DNA from: Tetrahymena thermophila SB210
Taxonomy: Eukaryota > Ciliophora > Oligohymenophorea > Hymenostomatida > Tetrahymenidae
DNA length: 64,000 nucleotides
Assembly (NCBI RefSeq): GCF_000189635.1
Contig: NW_002476162.1
Coordinates: forward strand, 124,001-188,000
Direction of reading: 5' to 3'
The position numbers were made by a program, and so were the translations under genes. A model generated the notes under the pieces. It worked only from the letters and a program-made list of their open reading frames with translations, made no database searches and was not told the DNA's origin. Positions 24,481 through 36,537 of this stretch are shown here, in pieces. The stretch's first letter is position 1; the number at the start of each line of letters is the position of its first letter.

Positions 24481-25398
24481 TCAATTCAAACTTTATTATT
24501 AATACAGAGATACATTTTGTTCAAATATTTTCATTTTTTAATCTAATTAGATTTTAATATCACTCTATTTTTAAATTAAATCTTTTATCTCATTTTTTTA
24601 ATTCAACAAATCTTTAATTAAATCTGAGATTTTTGATCCATTTAAGATGTTGGATTAATTCAAATTATTATAATTAATATCTATCATTTAAAAAAGTGAA
24701 GGCTTGTTTTAATTAAGCTATATATTTGGAATTTATTAGCCAAGCAAAGCATTTGTATCTGAATCATCAGATTCAATAATTTAGTAAACTATTTCTTTCT
24801 CTTTCTATTAAAGTTATATTTTTTTAACCAATTTTTCTTAATAATCATCGTATGCATATTATTTTGAAAGTTAGTTATAAACATTTTTGTCTTGTTTATT
24901 TTTTTTTAATTAGAGTTAAGTATTTTATAAAGGTATAAAATGTAATAATGATAATTAAGTCTGATCATGAATTTTGTGAAATTTCACTATTCTCAAAGCA
25001 ACATTGATATCTCTTTGTTTAAATACACTCTATTAATATCTAATATTTTTAATTTTAATCTCTCTTTTCTTATTATAACACCCAATATGTTAAAAGAGGA
25101 TTGTATAGTCTTAATTACTTTCATTTATATTTGTATAAAGCCAAAAAGAAACATTTTGCCCAATTTTACTAAAATCAAATTAATTTATATTAGTTAAGTA
25201 TTGGTATTTTCTTTACTCTTGATATTATTATTTATAGAATTAATACAATTTTAGTTAATACTCATTTAGATCTTATTAATATTAATTGTTTAGATTTGCT
25301 ATTTCTTGTTAGTTAGTTAATATTTTATCTGGTTTTTATGGTTCAACTGCATCAAAAGCTAGTTAAAAGTAAATTTGTTTTGAAGTTCTCTCAGCCAT
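24481..25398 (-). CDS. hypothetical coiled-coil protein
   Basis: A single exon of 305 residues, visible only with the ciliate code; the plus strand shows misleading hydrophobic ORFs. It starts MAERTSKQIYFQLAFDAVEP and is Gln/Tyr/Lys-rich. A central part (SFWLYTNINESNQDY, IGCYNKKREIKIKNIRYQQS) is followed by an acidic IIESDDSDTN and a C-terminal coiled coil (ISDLIKDLLNQKNEIKDLIQ). TGA is at 24481-24483. No domain was recognised. The coherent codon use over 306 codons and the clear ATG support a real gene. The region upstream of its start contains the 241-bp tandem repeats. Confidence 0.75.
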
Positions 25399-25842
25399 TT
25401 ACTTTGTTTTATTTGTGTGTTTTTTTACTTTCTTATTTCGCAGAGAAATACTACTCTAAAGTTATTTTATTATGTTTAAATATTTTTCTTTTTAGTTTTT
25501 TTTTTCTTCTCCTTTTCTTATTATTATTATTATTATTTTTTTGTTATTGTTGTTGTAAAATAAAAAATTATAATATCTGAAATATACCAGTTTTTAAAGT
25601 CCTCTAAAATGTAGTTTTTTTCTTATTTTTTACTAATTCTTCTATTTTAATTCGATTAATTAAAAAAAAAATAATTAAAAAAAAAGTATTTTATTTCTTT
25701 TTTTATTATACCTTCCTCTTAATATTATTAAGTTAAAGTACTCATGATTATTCTTATCAGGATTGAAACAAGTTGTTAATTATATCTTTTTCTGATATGG
25801 ATACTATTTCTTTTATCTCATTAAATATTTAATTAAAAACAG

Positions 25843-26390
25843 TTAAATAAAAGACTTTTATCTCATAATTCTTCTTCTTATTATTAATATCAAAAAATAA
25901 ATAACTATTAAACATATAAAAGAGTAAAGAGGCAAATTGTCGCCGCCATCAATATATGATTATTAATAACTATTTTGAATAATTTAATAAAAAATAATTA
26001 AATAAAAGACTTTATCTCATTGAATATTTAATAAAACAATTAAATAAAAACTTTTATCTCATTAAATATTTGATTAAAACATGATTAAATAAAAGACTTT
26101 TATCTCATAATTCCTCTTCTTATTATTAATATCAAAAATAAATAACTATTAAACATATAAAAAAGTAAAGAGGCAAATTGTCGCCGCCAGCAATATATGA
26201 TTATTAAATAACTATTTTGAATAATATAATAAAAAACAATTAAATAAAAACTTTTATCTCATTGAATATTTAATTAAAAAATGATTAAATAAAGTCTTTT
26301 ATCTCATTATTCTTCTTCTTATAATTAATTCAAAGAATATAATAGTATTAATTATATAAAAAAGCGACCATGATTTGATTATTAAATAAC
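25843..26390. repeat. tandem repeat array, about 241-bp period, with GC-rich core
   Basis: Two nearly identical units (about 25843-26083 and 26084-26283) and a third, partial and diverged unit to about 26390. Each begins with TTAAATAAAAGACTTTTATC and the pyrimidine block TCTTCTTCTT. The first two carry a conserved core GGCAAATTGTCGCCGCCA (from 25931 and from 26172, 241 apart). Shorter internal repeats of the TTTTATCTCATT motif occur between units. The third unit replaces the core with AAAGCGACCATGA. The array lies 450-1000 bp upstream of the coiled-coil gene start. Confidence 0.92.
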
Positions 26391-26415
26391 TATTATATAT
26401 TTATATATATATATT

Positions 26416-26444
26416 GTACCCTAGGGTACTGCCTTTTTCAAGGC
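26416..26444. other. perfect 14-bp palindrome followed by a small hairpin
   Basis: GTACCCTAGGGTAC at 26416-26429 is a perfect palindrome. GCCTT(26431-26435)/AAGGC(26440-26444) forms a second short hairpin directly after it. A run of alternating T and A precedes. In DNA this AT-rich, a GC-containing palindrome is unlikely by chance, but no known element was recognised. Confidence 0.7.
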
Positions 26445-26740
26445 TACATACACGAGCAATAACTGAATATTTTATTTCAAAATCATTATTGAAAGTTTTG
26501 AAGTTATTTTTTAATTTATTTAACTTCAATTTTTTTCTATATTTTTTCTAATGAAAATTTAATTTAGAAATATTTATGTATTTAAAGCAAATAAAAATTT
26601 GTACTATAATATTAAATAAAATTATTCTTTTCAAAGTCAAAAGTCTACTATTATAATAAAATAAAAAATTAAAATAAAATAAAATTCTTATTTAAAAATT
26701 TTTTAATCAAATTAATGTTTAAAATAATACTTATATTTTA

Positions 26741-26990
26741 TCAAATTATCATAATTGATCGATAAACCCTTTAGAAAAATTGCCTAGATATTTTTATTTT
26801 TTAAAATTTGTTCAATTTTTTCTATTCCTCAAGAATCTTATCCTAATCCTTATGAATTACCTAGAAATTTTTAATATATTAAAACCGCTAAATATTTATA
26901 GAGCCAAAAACAATAAATCTATAGAATTAAAATAATAGGAAAAAAAGTATAAATAAACAATTGGTAGTTGTGAAATCAGAAAATCATTTA
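26741..26990 (-). CDS. coding-like fragment of an unknown protein
   Basis: A minus-strand frame with no ATG, open from about 26990 to TGA 26741-26743. Its C-terminal half is charged and plausible as protein (VIHKDQDKILEEQKKLNKFQ); its N-terminal half is hydrophobic. It may be a last exon or a gene remnant. Support is weak because stop codons are rare by composition. Confidence 0.25.
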
Positions 26991-28484
26991 TTAAAAAGTA
27001 AATATTTATTTTATGTTTTATATTTTATATATATTTTTTTATGAAATTTAAAAAATAAAATTTAAATAAACAATGCTCTTTAATAAAGTTAATAATTTCT
27101 TAATAACTCACATATAAATAAATTTTGCCTTATTTTTTCCTATTTCACATATCATCCAAATTACTAAAAACCAAGAAATCAAGAAATTACTGTTAATTAA
27201 TAGTTGCTTTTAATATAATAAATTAACTTTTTTACAATGATTAACATTTTAATACCTTCTCGTTTATATAAAAACTATTTTAATTCTTCACATCATTAAT
27301 CCTTTCAGTACTTGCATATTATTTCATTTTTACTTTTGTTATGAATATTCAATTTTCTAAATTAAAAATAGTTTTTATTTTTTGAAAGAAGTTCATTAAA
27401 AAAGTAAATATAAAATAATCCTCTTAAAAAATATAAATTAAATAATTTTCAAAATCTTTACTATTAAAATCTTAGTAAGTCACAATAAGTACACAAATTT
27501 CGTAAATTTTGTAATTATAAGAAAGTCTTTTAGCTATTTTTAATAAAATAGAATCTCAATAAAATAAATTGTGGATATAAAAAAATGTAAATTTAAAAAT
27601 CTACAATAAATTTAATAATTTTAATTTGTTTTTTAATATAAATATTAATTGAACCAAGTATTAATTGATAAATATCTAATAAAGTTAATTTATATTTTTA
27701 ATTTATTTAATTTTTAATTTTTATTTTTCAAAATTTTCATTTTCTTATACATATTTCTAAATTATATTTTTGAATTTTTGGATTTTAATAAAAAAAAGCC
27801 TCATTCTTTAACTAGAGTAATGAAAATTTAATCAAACAAATGTAAAACATATTAATATATTCAATAAAAATTTTAATTTAAAATTTTTCAATCTTATTTT
27901 TTAGTGATTTTATATGAACATTTTAAATGAGAATTAGATTTAATTTAGAAAGTCACACAGTCACACTTCACTAGTATTCACTTTTCCAAAATACATACTC
28001 TTTTTTAAATGTAAGAATAATAATGTTTAATTAATTTTTATCACAAAATACATAATAGTATTTTAAGTACAAAAAAGCTATTTCTGAAATATGAAATGAT
28101 GGAAACTAGAGTAAAAGCTGAATATAAATTAAGAGCAAAAATGGAATTATAGTAATAATTTTAATTGACATTTACAAAAAAAATTTTTAATTCGTCCTTT
28201 CAAAATTTTAATTTTCTAAATCTATTATGGATTTAAAGGTTATACTTACTTTTTTAACTGCTTTTCATATTATTTGTAAAGTTAACTCATATTTTAGTGA
28301 ATTATTTATTTTGTTTAAAATAATAGTTTTACACGTTTTTATAATAAATAAAATTACAGCAATTAAATTTATATTTAGTTAAAATTTTAGTTTATAAAAT
28401 ATTTAATTAATAATTGTTACTCAATATTTTTTAATATAGCTTATGTATAATAATAATTTAATTATTTTTTTATGTATTTATTAA

Positions 28485-31400
28485 TCAAGAAATATTTACA
28501 AAATTTATAAAGGCATGAGGGTTGATAACAACATAGCCTTTGCTTTTGATAGTATTGATTTTAGAATATTCACTATTTATTTTATCTTAATCAATTTTAC
28601 TCTTTTTGAGTTCATTTAGGTAATTAATTTACTTAAACTTTCTCATTTTTCTTAAAACTTATTTTCTGGTTTCATTGTAATCAATATGCTAGTTTATTTA
28701 TAATTTTGAAAATGCTAAACTTGGTTTAAAAGATTAATCAATTGCTTTATTGTTATCAAAGGAATTTTAAATAGAACTAGAATTTTATACTTGATTTTAT
28801 TGCAAGTCAACACTCTAATATAGTTACTTGAGTTATTTTTATGCTTGATTGTTCAGCTAACTTAAAATCTATTTTTTAGCTTTAATCATTTGTTCTGATT
28901 TAAGATCTTTTTCAAAATTAACATTATCACTACAAGATAATTATATTTGCTTCCTTACAACAGATGTGGCAGCTATATTCTTTAATTTTGCAGTTAAATT
29001 TATTTCAGATTCTTCTATCTATTGAGAGACATTAACAATATTTTCTGTAGATTTATCTATTATTCTACTAGTATTCTTAGAATATGATAGCCTTTTATTT
29101 TACTTAAGTAGTTAAGACTTAGATAGGTCAGTAATTCTGAAATTTTCGTTGCACGATATTTTTCCTCTGGGACTATTAGCAACTGATTAATTTTATATTT
29201 ATATAAATGAATTATTTTTATTTCGCACTGATGAATTGAAATTTGATCTTTCTGAGCTTAGAGGTCTATTGAGACTTTAGTTCAAATAATTTTTTGGAGT
29301 TTGGTTTTATTTTATGTATTACATATTAATTTTAGGTACTTATCTAGATTGTAACCTTTCCTAGCTATTTTAAGTAATGTTATATGTTGTGTCATTATCA
29401 TTACAGTCAATTTTTTTACTATTTTGGCTGCAAAGCTAGCTTTTTTTATCAATTGTACTAAATTCTAAAACTTTATCAGAAAATCTTTAGAAATAAGAAT
29501 TAGCATCATTTGTAGAAGATCTATTTGTTTCTGTTTACTAGCTGTCTTACTTTGATAATTATTCATCAATTAAGTTGTTATAAGTTGTTTTGAGTAAATT
29601 TCTGTTTCTTGTGGAGGATGGTGCACTCATACCTCTTGGTTAATTTTACTAGTTTGCAGTAATAAATAAAGGTTCATATAGATATTCTTTCGGTAATTAC
29701 TCATTGCTGTTTTTGCTTTTATTTTGGACGGAAATTAGCTTATTAGGAACTATTTTCGCTGTTTTTATATTTTGCCTACTATTCGATTGGGATCTGCTTA
29801 CATTAACACAATCAGTATTTCTTTGATCTGCTATTAATTTTTAATTATTAACAAGAATACTCTAAAAAGAACTACTGGTACCATGAAAATACTTTAACAT
29901 CTTTTCATGTATACCATGTTTTGCTTAGCTATTTTATTTTAGATTGACTAGAAGGTCGCGCTCGTTAAGAATCTCACATCTATTTATGAGATTTTATATA
30001 GAAATGCAAAAGACCTCACCTTTTTATGAATTGCAGATAGCATCCATGCAACGTGGAATTTCACTAAAAACTTCATAATCACCAAAAAGTTCACCTTTAC
30101 TTAACACTGCTAATTGTATTTTCCTAATAGCTTTATTTTAATTAGCAGGTCTGTACTTTCTATTGAATTCTTCATAATTATAACGAGCTGGGTCTTTTGG
30201 AGGCTAATAATCAACTGATGTTTGCAAACAAAATTCTCCATCCTTTACAATGTAGAGATGGTCAGCCTTTTGTTTTTCCTTAAAAATTTTATCTCTGAAT
30301 GTAAATGTTTTAATATCAAATGAATAAATTATCATATTTAAAGCTCTACGACTTATTTTATCGAATCCAGGAACTTATTATAAAAATTAAATATATCCTT
30401 TTATTTTTTAGCTTTCTATAGAAGCTATAGCTTCTTTAAAGTCTTTTTTATTTAAAACTGCAAAATGGCAAATCGAATTGCATACAACATTTGCCATACG
30501 AGGAGCATCATTTAATAATGCTAGTTCTCCAAAGCTTTAGCCAGCTTTGAGCTAATTAACATTTATCCAATATTTCTATTCATGTGGAGGAAAAATAGTT
30601 CTTTCTTATTCATTTTTATTTTTTAATATGCTTAGAAAAGCTTGAGATTAGTTGTCTTAAAACACAAATGAAGGTTTAGGCATTTATACAATATTTGAAT
30701 TTTATTTCGTTAAATCTTATCTACTTTAATCTTTTGATTAGGATATCTTTTAGTTATCAATTTTAATAGAATCATCATTAAATTCATCTTGCAGGTTTAG
30801 AGGAATGCTAAATTCTGATTTTTACCTTTGTGATTGATCAGTTGCGATATTTTTTTTTCTTTTAACAGTAGTTTTATTTGAATTTGAGTTTTTTAATTAA
30901 GACATTTAATCAGGTTGTTATTATTTGTTACCAGAGTTATTTTCTCCTTCTTTTTTTAGCTAGCTCTATGCACGTCTTTCAGCCTACTGATGCAAGCTTT
31001 ATCCGTGATTATCTTAGAGAACTGTATCACTTGTGATATTAGAAAAAGTAGGAATGTTTATACTTTAATTATTTAAAGGGTTATCATTTGAATCGTTTCT
31101 ATTTCTATTTATGACTCCTTAATTATTTAAAGAAATGCAAGTCTAATGTATAGTGTTGTTTTTCACTGATTCGACTGGAGATTATTGCCTAGCAAAAGGA
31201 GAAGGAGCGTTTCTACTAGCTTATGTGAAATTTAAGTTTGCATTATTAGTTGAGTGGCTTTAAGTAGGAGATTACTGAAATTAATTATTTGTTTTATTAG
31301 CTTCTTTGCTTAAGCTAGTTACTTGACTATTTAAAATTTAGGTATTTGAAGGCAATTAAGAATTGGTAGTAGCTGGCTTTATAAAAACACCTACTGAACC

Positions 31401-31910
31401 TTATAAAATAATAAAAAACCTATCACCTCTTGTACCTTATTATATTACCAAATCATGAATATCATAGGTCTCTAGTTTTAGCATTTTATAGAGATTTAAT
31501 AAAGCATTGGAACCACTTTATTCTTCAAATTTTTAAAAAAATTCAATAGATTAGAAGGTCTTTTATAATATTTATAAATCAAAATGATTTCTCTCAGCAG
31601 ATGATTTTTGTAGAATTTACAAGCAAACTTCATAAAGTTCTTCTGGATTCATCAAGTGAATTTGTTTTAAAATTTGTAATTTACGAGTATTAGATATTAA
31701 AAATGAAGATCTTTTTGACTCTTAAATAATCTTTAAGGAATCAAGTGATCCAGTTTAATCATCGACTGACTATGTATTATGATTGCTTAATGAAGGAGCA
31801 TGTTCTCTTTTTTTTTATTTGCTTTGTTTTGTATCTTGCTCTATTTGACTGTTCGATAAAACTTCATCTAAATCGCTCTCAGCGTTTTCGCTAGCTATAC
31901 TCTTCATCAT
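28485..31910 (-). CDS. large cyclic-nucleotide-binding domain protein
   Basis: Two exons (30015-31910 and 28485-29972) joined across a 42-nt intron give 1127 residues. The start MMKSIASENAESDLDEVLSN is at 31910. Residues 1-630 contain parts of two CNB modules separated by a long Ser/Asn insert. The first begins DLVIQQGTRGDRFFIILQGS and, after the insert, continues GQSFGELALLNDAPRMANVV, a good phosphate-binding cassette. The second is FRDKIFKEKQKADHLYIVKD then GELFGDYEVFSEIPRCMDAI, where the usual Glu of FGE is Asp. The C-terminal 500 residues are Asn/Ser/Gln-rich and end KSKGYVVINPHAFINFVNIS. There are no membrane segments and no kinase domain, so it is a soluble cNMP-binding or structural protein. 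The intron edges carry a duplicated GTGAG, so the exact splice point is ambiguous but the mRNA is the same. Confidence 0.88.
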
Positions 31911-32445
31911 TATTTTATAGAGCTTCAAATTTAAAAACTCTTTTTTTTGAAAGAAATTTTATAATGATAAATTTAATAATTGAAGGAAACTTTACCAAAT
32001 TTATAAATATCTTGTACCGCATTTTGTATTAAATAATAACAATCATTCAACTAATATAAATCATTACATTAAATTTAATTAAATTAATGATTCAGTTAAT
32101 ATTTTTTTTTACTTAATAGCATAAACCATCCATATAATCAATATTTTATTTTACACTTCATAAAGAATCGAATCTTATGTAAGTTCAAGAAAAAAAGCTG
32201 ACTTATCCACTAATTTTATTTATTTTTTATATTAATCAAAAATAATTTTAAATTTGCTCATTTTTGATAAAAAAGTTAGTAGAATAAATTCAGATTCAAA
32301 AATTGAAAAAAAATTAAGCAAACTAACTACAAAATTGAATATAAATTTGATAATTTAAATTAATTTCAGTAAAAAGAATCAATTATAAAAGCTCATTTAG
32401 AATTAAATATATTATTTGCATTCATGACACTTTATAAATATAATA
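31911..32445. other. intergenic region
   Basis: AT-rich DNA between the CNB-protein start and the end of the next minus-strand gene. Nothing recognised. Confidence 0.5.
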
Positions 32446-34449
32446 TCAACCAACAAAAATAAATATGCTCCTTTTAATTTAATGAAATTTCAATTAATTG
32501 GGTCTAAATGTACAATCACTTAGGTCAATCTTATTATTTTTCTCATCATAAATTCTACTTTTTTTCTGTCTGACAGTATTTGGTTATTAAAGCTAAATTT
32601 TTAATAATTTCATGAATATTAATTATTTATCATTATTTAAAAATTATCTTACCTATAATCTAATATCAAATGGTGTAAGAACTTATTTTACTTAAGGATG
32701 CTAAATAATGGATTAAAAGAACTTTTTAAATCATTTTTCCTATATAATAATAATAAATAACTAATTAGTAAAGAACTTAAAATCTAAAATAATACCTAAG
32801 ATACAAAATAAATTGCTTTAAGTTTTTTAAATTACTATTAAAATCCCTAAAAGCAGAAACAAATTAAGCTTTATTTAATTCAACATGTTCAGCCGTTAAC
32901 TTATTACCACTATTTATTAATTTATATTTATTTTTATTTAAAAAAATTACTATTAAAATTAAAATCCTATTTACGATAAATTTATCTCCAAATAAGTTAA
33001 TAATCTGCATTTGTTAATATTTTCCAAAAGATGTAAAAGTCCTAATGATGTTATCTGATTTGAGCTTTTATTAATATAAATTTAAGAATATATATCTATT
33101 GTAAAAATTTAATATTTATACCTCAAATAAAGTTATAGCTTTTACAAATTAGGAATCTATTATATACCTTATGCTATTGATTTCAAGCCATCTGTTCCAA
33201 TTAGGTTCCATCTATTTTATTTTTAATTTTATTGCAATACTTTTAAATTATAAACTTGATTCTATTATTTTAATTAAAGTTTTTGTTGTATGTATACCCT
33301 GAATTAATAAAGAGTTTATTAACACTAGTCAACTTGCCTAAAGCTGCACCTATTTAGATTGCTTGTGTATCTTATATGTCATTTTTACTAATTAAAATTA
33401 AAAAGTCTGTCGTATCTTTCTTAAATTTATATAAAATTTACCTGAAGAATAGAGTGACGTCAGTTAAAGTTTTGATATGGCTCATTTTTTCAATCAAGTA
33501 ACTCATTCCGTTTTCAATTTAATTTTCACTACATTAATTAGATTTTCAATAAATCTTTATTTATTTTCAAAACATTTTGAAATTACTAAAGCTTAATGTC
33601 TATAGTTTGCAGCTGTTTTAGCTCACTAATAGCATCTGCTAGATGAATTACACCTTACTGTTTAAGTTTATTGTGCCTTAATTAAAAAAAATATATATAT
33701 ATAAAATATTTTAATAAACTTTATCTTAATAATAAAAATTTATACTTTAGCTTTAATTTGAGTGTTTATAAATTGCTATTTAACTTTAAGCTTGAAGACA
33801 TTTCTTAGCATATAGCTGAATCTATATTATTCTAACTATTAATATATTAAAAAGTGAAATTTGGATATTTTAATCAGTTCTACAATTCTGTGGAATTACT
33901 TGAACTCAGCTTCGAAAAATATTAGTTATTTCATTTTTGAAACCACTGAAAGGACTTCAGATATTTTTTTGCCAAGTTGACAATTTCTATTATTACATAA
34001 AAATTATATCTAATTTACAAATAATATTTCTTTTAAGCTATTTTACGTAAAATCTAGAGTCAAGTGATAACATTTTTTAGAAGCATTCAATGCCTTTAAT
34101 ATGCTATTATAATGATCATCTGATAATGTATTTTTACCGCTATTTAAAATAATTTATTTCCTTATTAAACTTCAAAATTTAATTCAACTTACTAAATGTC
34201 AATATATACTAATTCTCCTTCTTCAGATTATTTATATTCAGAATCATTTATGGCTTCTGCATCTCTGATAATTATTTTATTCATTAGTAATTTTAAATAT
34301 CAGTAAATTCTAAATTACTTTAACTTCTTTATCAAAACCTCAATTTCGTTAGGCTCTGGTGGAAAAAGAATTGAATCTATTATCCTAATCGCATTATCAG
34401 CTGTTATCTCTATTTCCATTTCCTTATTTTACTGTAAATTTTTTTCCAT
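32446..34449 (-). CDS. multi-exon leucine-rich-repeat-like protein
   Basis: Starts at 34449 with MEKNLQQNKEMEIEITADNA. It continues through about ten short exons with 50-90-nt introns and ends at TGA 32446-32448 after IDLSDCTFRPNQLKF. Early exons join cleanly: exon 1 ends at LIKKLK (donor GTAATT near 34324), exon 2 is DAEAINDSEYKQSEEGELVY, and exon 3 ends KCYHLTLDFT at a GT donor. As in the gene at 5808-9333, exons tend to end with an L.L.F pattern. Internal exons were recognised only by short open frames between splice-like signals, so the middle of the model is incomplete. Function unknown; LRR-type protein binding is inferred. Confidence 0.55.
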
Positions 34450-35248
34450 GTCCCTATGTTTAAAGATCAGATATAGTTTCTCAAAAATTATTAAAATTTG
34501 AAGTCTTTATTCTTAAAATTTTTAATTAATTTATGAATTAATTCTTAATTTCAAAACAATAAAATTTTTGTAAAAATCCAAAGAGAAGATAGTAGAAATT
34601 ATCATAAATTTTTTTAGTATAATTTAAAAATGATTTCTGTATTTTTCTCAAATAATGTAGAATTATAAATATAAAATAAATTTAAAAACTTAAATTAAAA
34701 TTTTCACAAATAATAAATCTACTTTGAGAATAAATTGATTTTTAATATAACTTTACTAAAAGTTTAATTTAAAGTTTCTTTGGCAAATTTTTTGATTTGA
34801 ATGAAGCCAAAATATCCTTAAAAAATTTATCAGCCTAAAAGTAAATAAAGAATTGTTAAGAGAAATATAAAAATTTATTTTTATCTTATTATTTTAAATT
34901 TAGAAAGTAAATATGAAAATAAACTATAATAGTAATTCAATTAAAAAACTGATTATTTTATTTTGTAATTTAAGTTAATTCATTTATTAAATATTCAAAA
35001 TTTCTAAAAGGGCAAAAATTATCTCTACAGTAAATTCATTTTTTACAAAAAGTTTTGTTTGCTTTAAAATTAATTTTATGTTTTTATAGCAAATATAATT
35101 TAGTTCAGTGAAACTAAAATATTTAACTATTTATTTATATACTAATTAAAGATGTAAATATAGAATTTGAAATATATAAATTTTTTAATTAGGTTTTTTA
35201 TATCCAGAAAAGCTAACTAATTAGTTAATTAAGTATGATAATTGGTTT
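34450..35248. other. intergenic region with a coding-like minus-strand stretch
   Basis: From about 34836 to 34491 a minus frame without ATG stays open. Its first part (ADKFFKDILASFKSKNLPKK) follows a good acceptor (TTACTTTTAG) and looks like an exon; the rest is hydrophobic and AT-rich. It might be a 5' exon of the LRR-like gene or a remnant. Confidence 0.35.
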
Positions 35249-36537
35249 TCATAAAAATGATTAATTTAAGTTATTATTTTTTTTGTTGATTTAAGTTATT
35301 TCAAATATCCCTCTATTATATGGATAATCTCTTGACATTGATCTTCCTTTTCTGTATAAAACTAAAGGACTGTTATTAAAGCGATGAGAAAATGTTTATC
35401 CTAACACTTTCTGCTTATCACTAGAAAGTAAAGGATTTATTTAAGCTTCAAATTCTTTATCGTAATAAACCTCATTGATCAAAAAGCTTGTTTAATCTAA
35501 AATTGGATTTGCATATTTATGCTTTCTTCTGAGTTCTTAAGGTATTAATGGGTTAGTTATAGGCTAAAGCTTGTATTATAAATTCCACTTTTTTCTATTG
35601 CTGTTGGCTTGTTTATCTTTAATAAAGTTAGTCAATTCATCTCTCATAAAAATTTCCTCTTTAAGCTACTCTCTTGTTTGATCATCAATGAGTGATATTT
35701 TTGATTGGTCACAAATTTCTCTTTTATTAAATCTAAGCTATATTTATTAAATTAATAAATTTTAAATTTTTATGGTTTTATTTAGTAATTAGTTATTGAT
35801 TGTACTTAAAACTATGGGCCTAACTACTTCTCTGGAATATCAGCTCTTGTTTCTTGCTATACTTTAAAAGACTCATTCAATCCAGGATTATATTTACTTT
35901 GTCTTTATTTATATAGCTAGTTATCTACATTTTCAAACCTTGTTTAAAAATCTCTTTCTGATTCTAAATTTTTCAGCTTGTGTATAAGGTGTCTTTTCAA
36001 GTTGGTCAAATGCTTTCTCGCTTCGTTTGTATTTTCTATTTCTATGATTTTATTACCTTTTGATACTAATGCCTTATGGGGATACTTTATAGGAGATTCA
36101 TAATTTCTGTCTCTATTCCATTTAGAAGATAAAAATGGTTTAAATGTTTACTAATCATTTTTATTGTTATCCAATAACACTACTTATTCGTTTTGTAATC
36201 GAATATATGTTTCATCAAGTTCATTTATTGATTTTATATCGTTACAAGTCTTTATGAAGCTATTGTCCTATTCTTAACTCTAAATGTTTGGTATCAAGTA
36301 CATGTCATTTAGTGGATTTGTTTAAGGATCACAGACAGGGATTATTTGTGACAATTTTTAGGCTTAGCTGTAAAAAGCTTAAGCCTAAAAATTGACTGTA
36401 TTATATTGGCCATCTTGTTAATTTTATTCAGATCTAGGTATTAAAAACTTACTGTTCACAATTCTTTCATATGAACTTTATTTTTATAATTTTTTCTCAG
36501 TTTTGCAAACATATTCATACTGCTTTTGTATTATCAT
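35249..36537 (-). CDS. hypothetical basic coiled-coil-containing protein
   Basis: Three exons. Exon 1 (36453-36537) encodes MIIQKQYEYVCKTEKKLQKQ and joins in phase 1 to a long exon starting NGQYNTVNFQAQAF. A further intron lies near 35735-35815. The last exon ends at TGA 35249-35251. The protein is rich in Arg, Lys, Asn and Tyr, with a helical segment NEARKHLTNLKRHLIHKLKN and several Pro/Tyr motifs (ESPIKYPHKAL, YNPGLNESF, NPLIPQELRRKHKYANP). No domain was recognised; the composition resembles ciliary or cytoskeletal structural proteins, which is only an impression. Exon 2 contains a 15-bp perfect inverted repeat (36352-36366 with 36380-36394). Confidence 0.75.

Larger units (their letters stand above)
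25399..28484. other. long intergenic region with tandem repeats
   Basis: About 3.1 kb between two minus-strand genes. It contains the repeat array at 25843-26390, a 14-bp perfect palindrome at 26416-26429, a doubled AGTCACAC at about 27951-27966, and a coding-like minus-strand fragment at 26741-26990. The rest is extreme AT sequence in which nothing else was seen. Confidence 0.5.

Noticed and set aside
24967..25580. Hydrophobic plus-strand ORFs
   Set aside because: They lie antisense to, and at the 5' flank of, the clear minus-strand gene at 24481-25398; the T-rich sequence gives a false hydrophobic product.
25925..25950. Chromosome breakage sequence, suggested by AAAGAGG in the repeat core
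   Set aside because: Only the first seven bases match the known Tetrahymena motif (AAAGAGGTTGGTTTA); the rest differs, and the sequence continues on both sides without telomere repeats.
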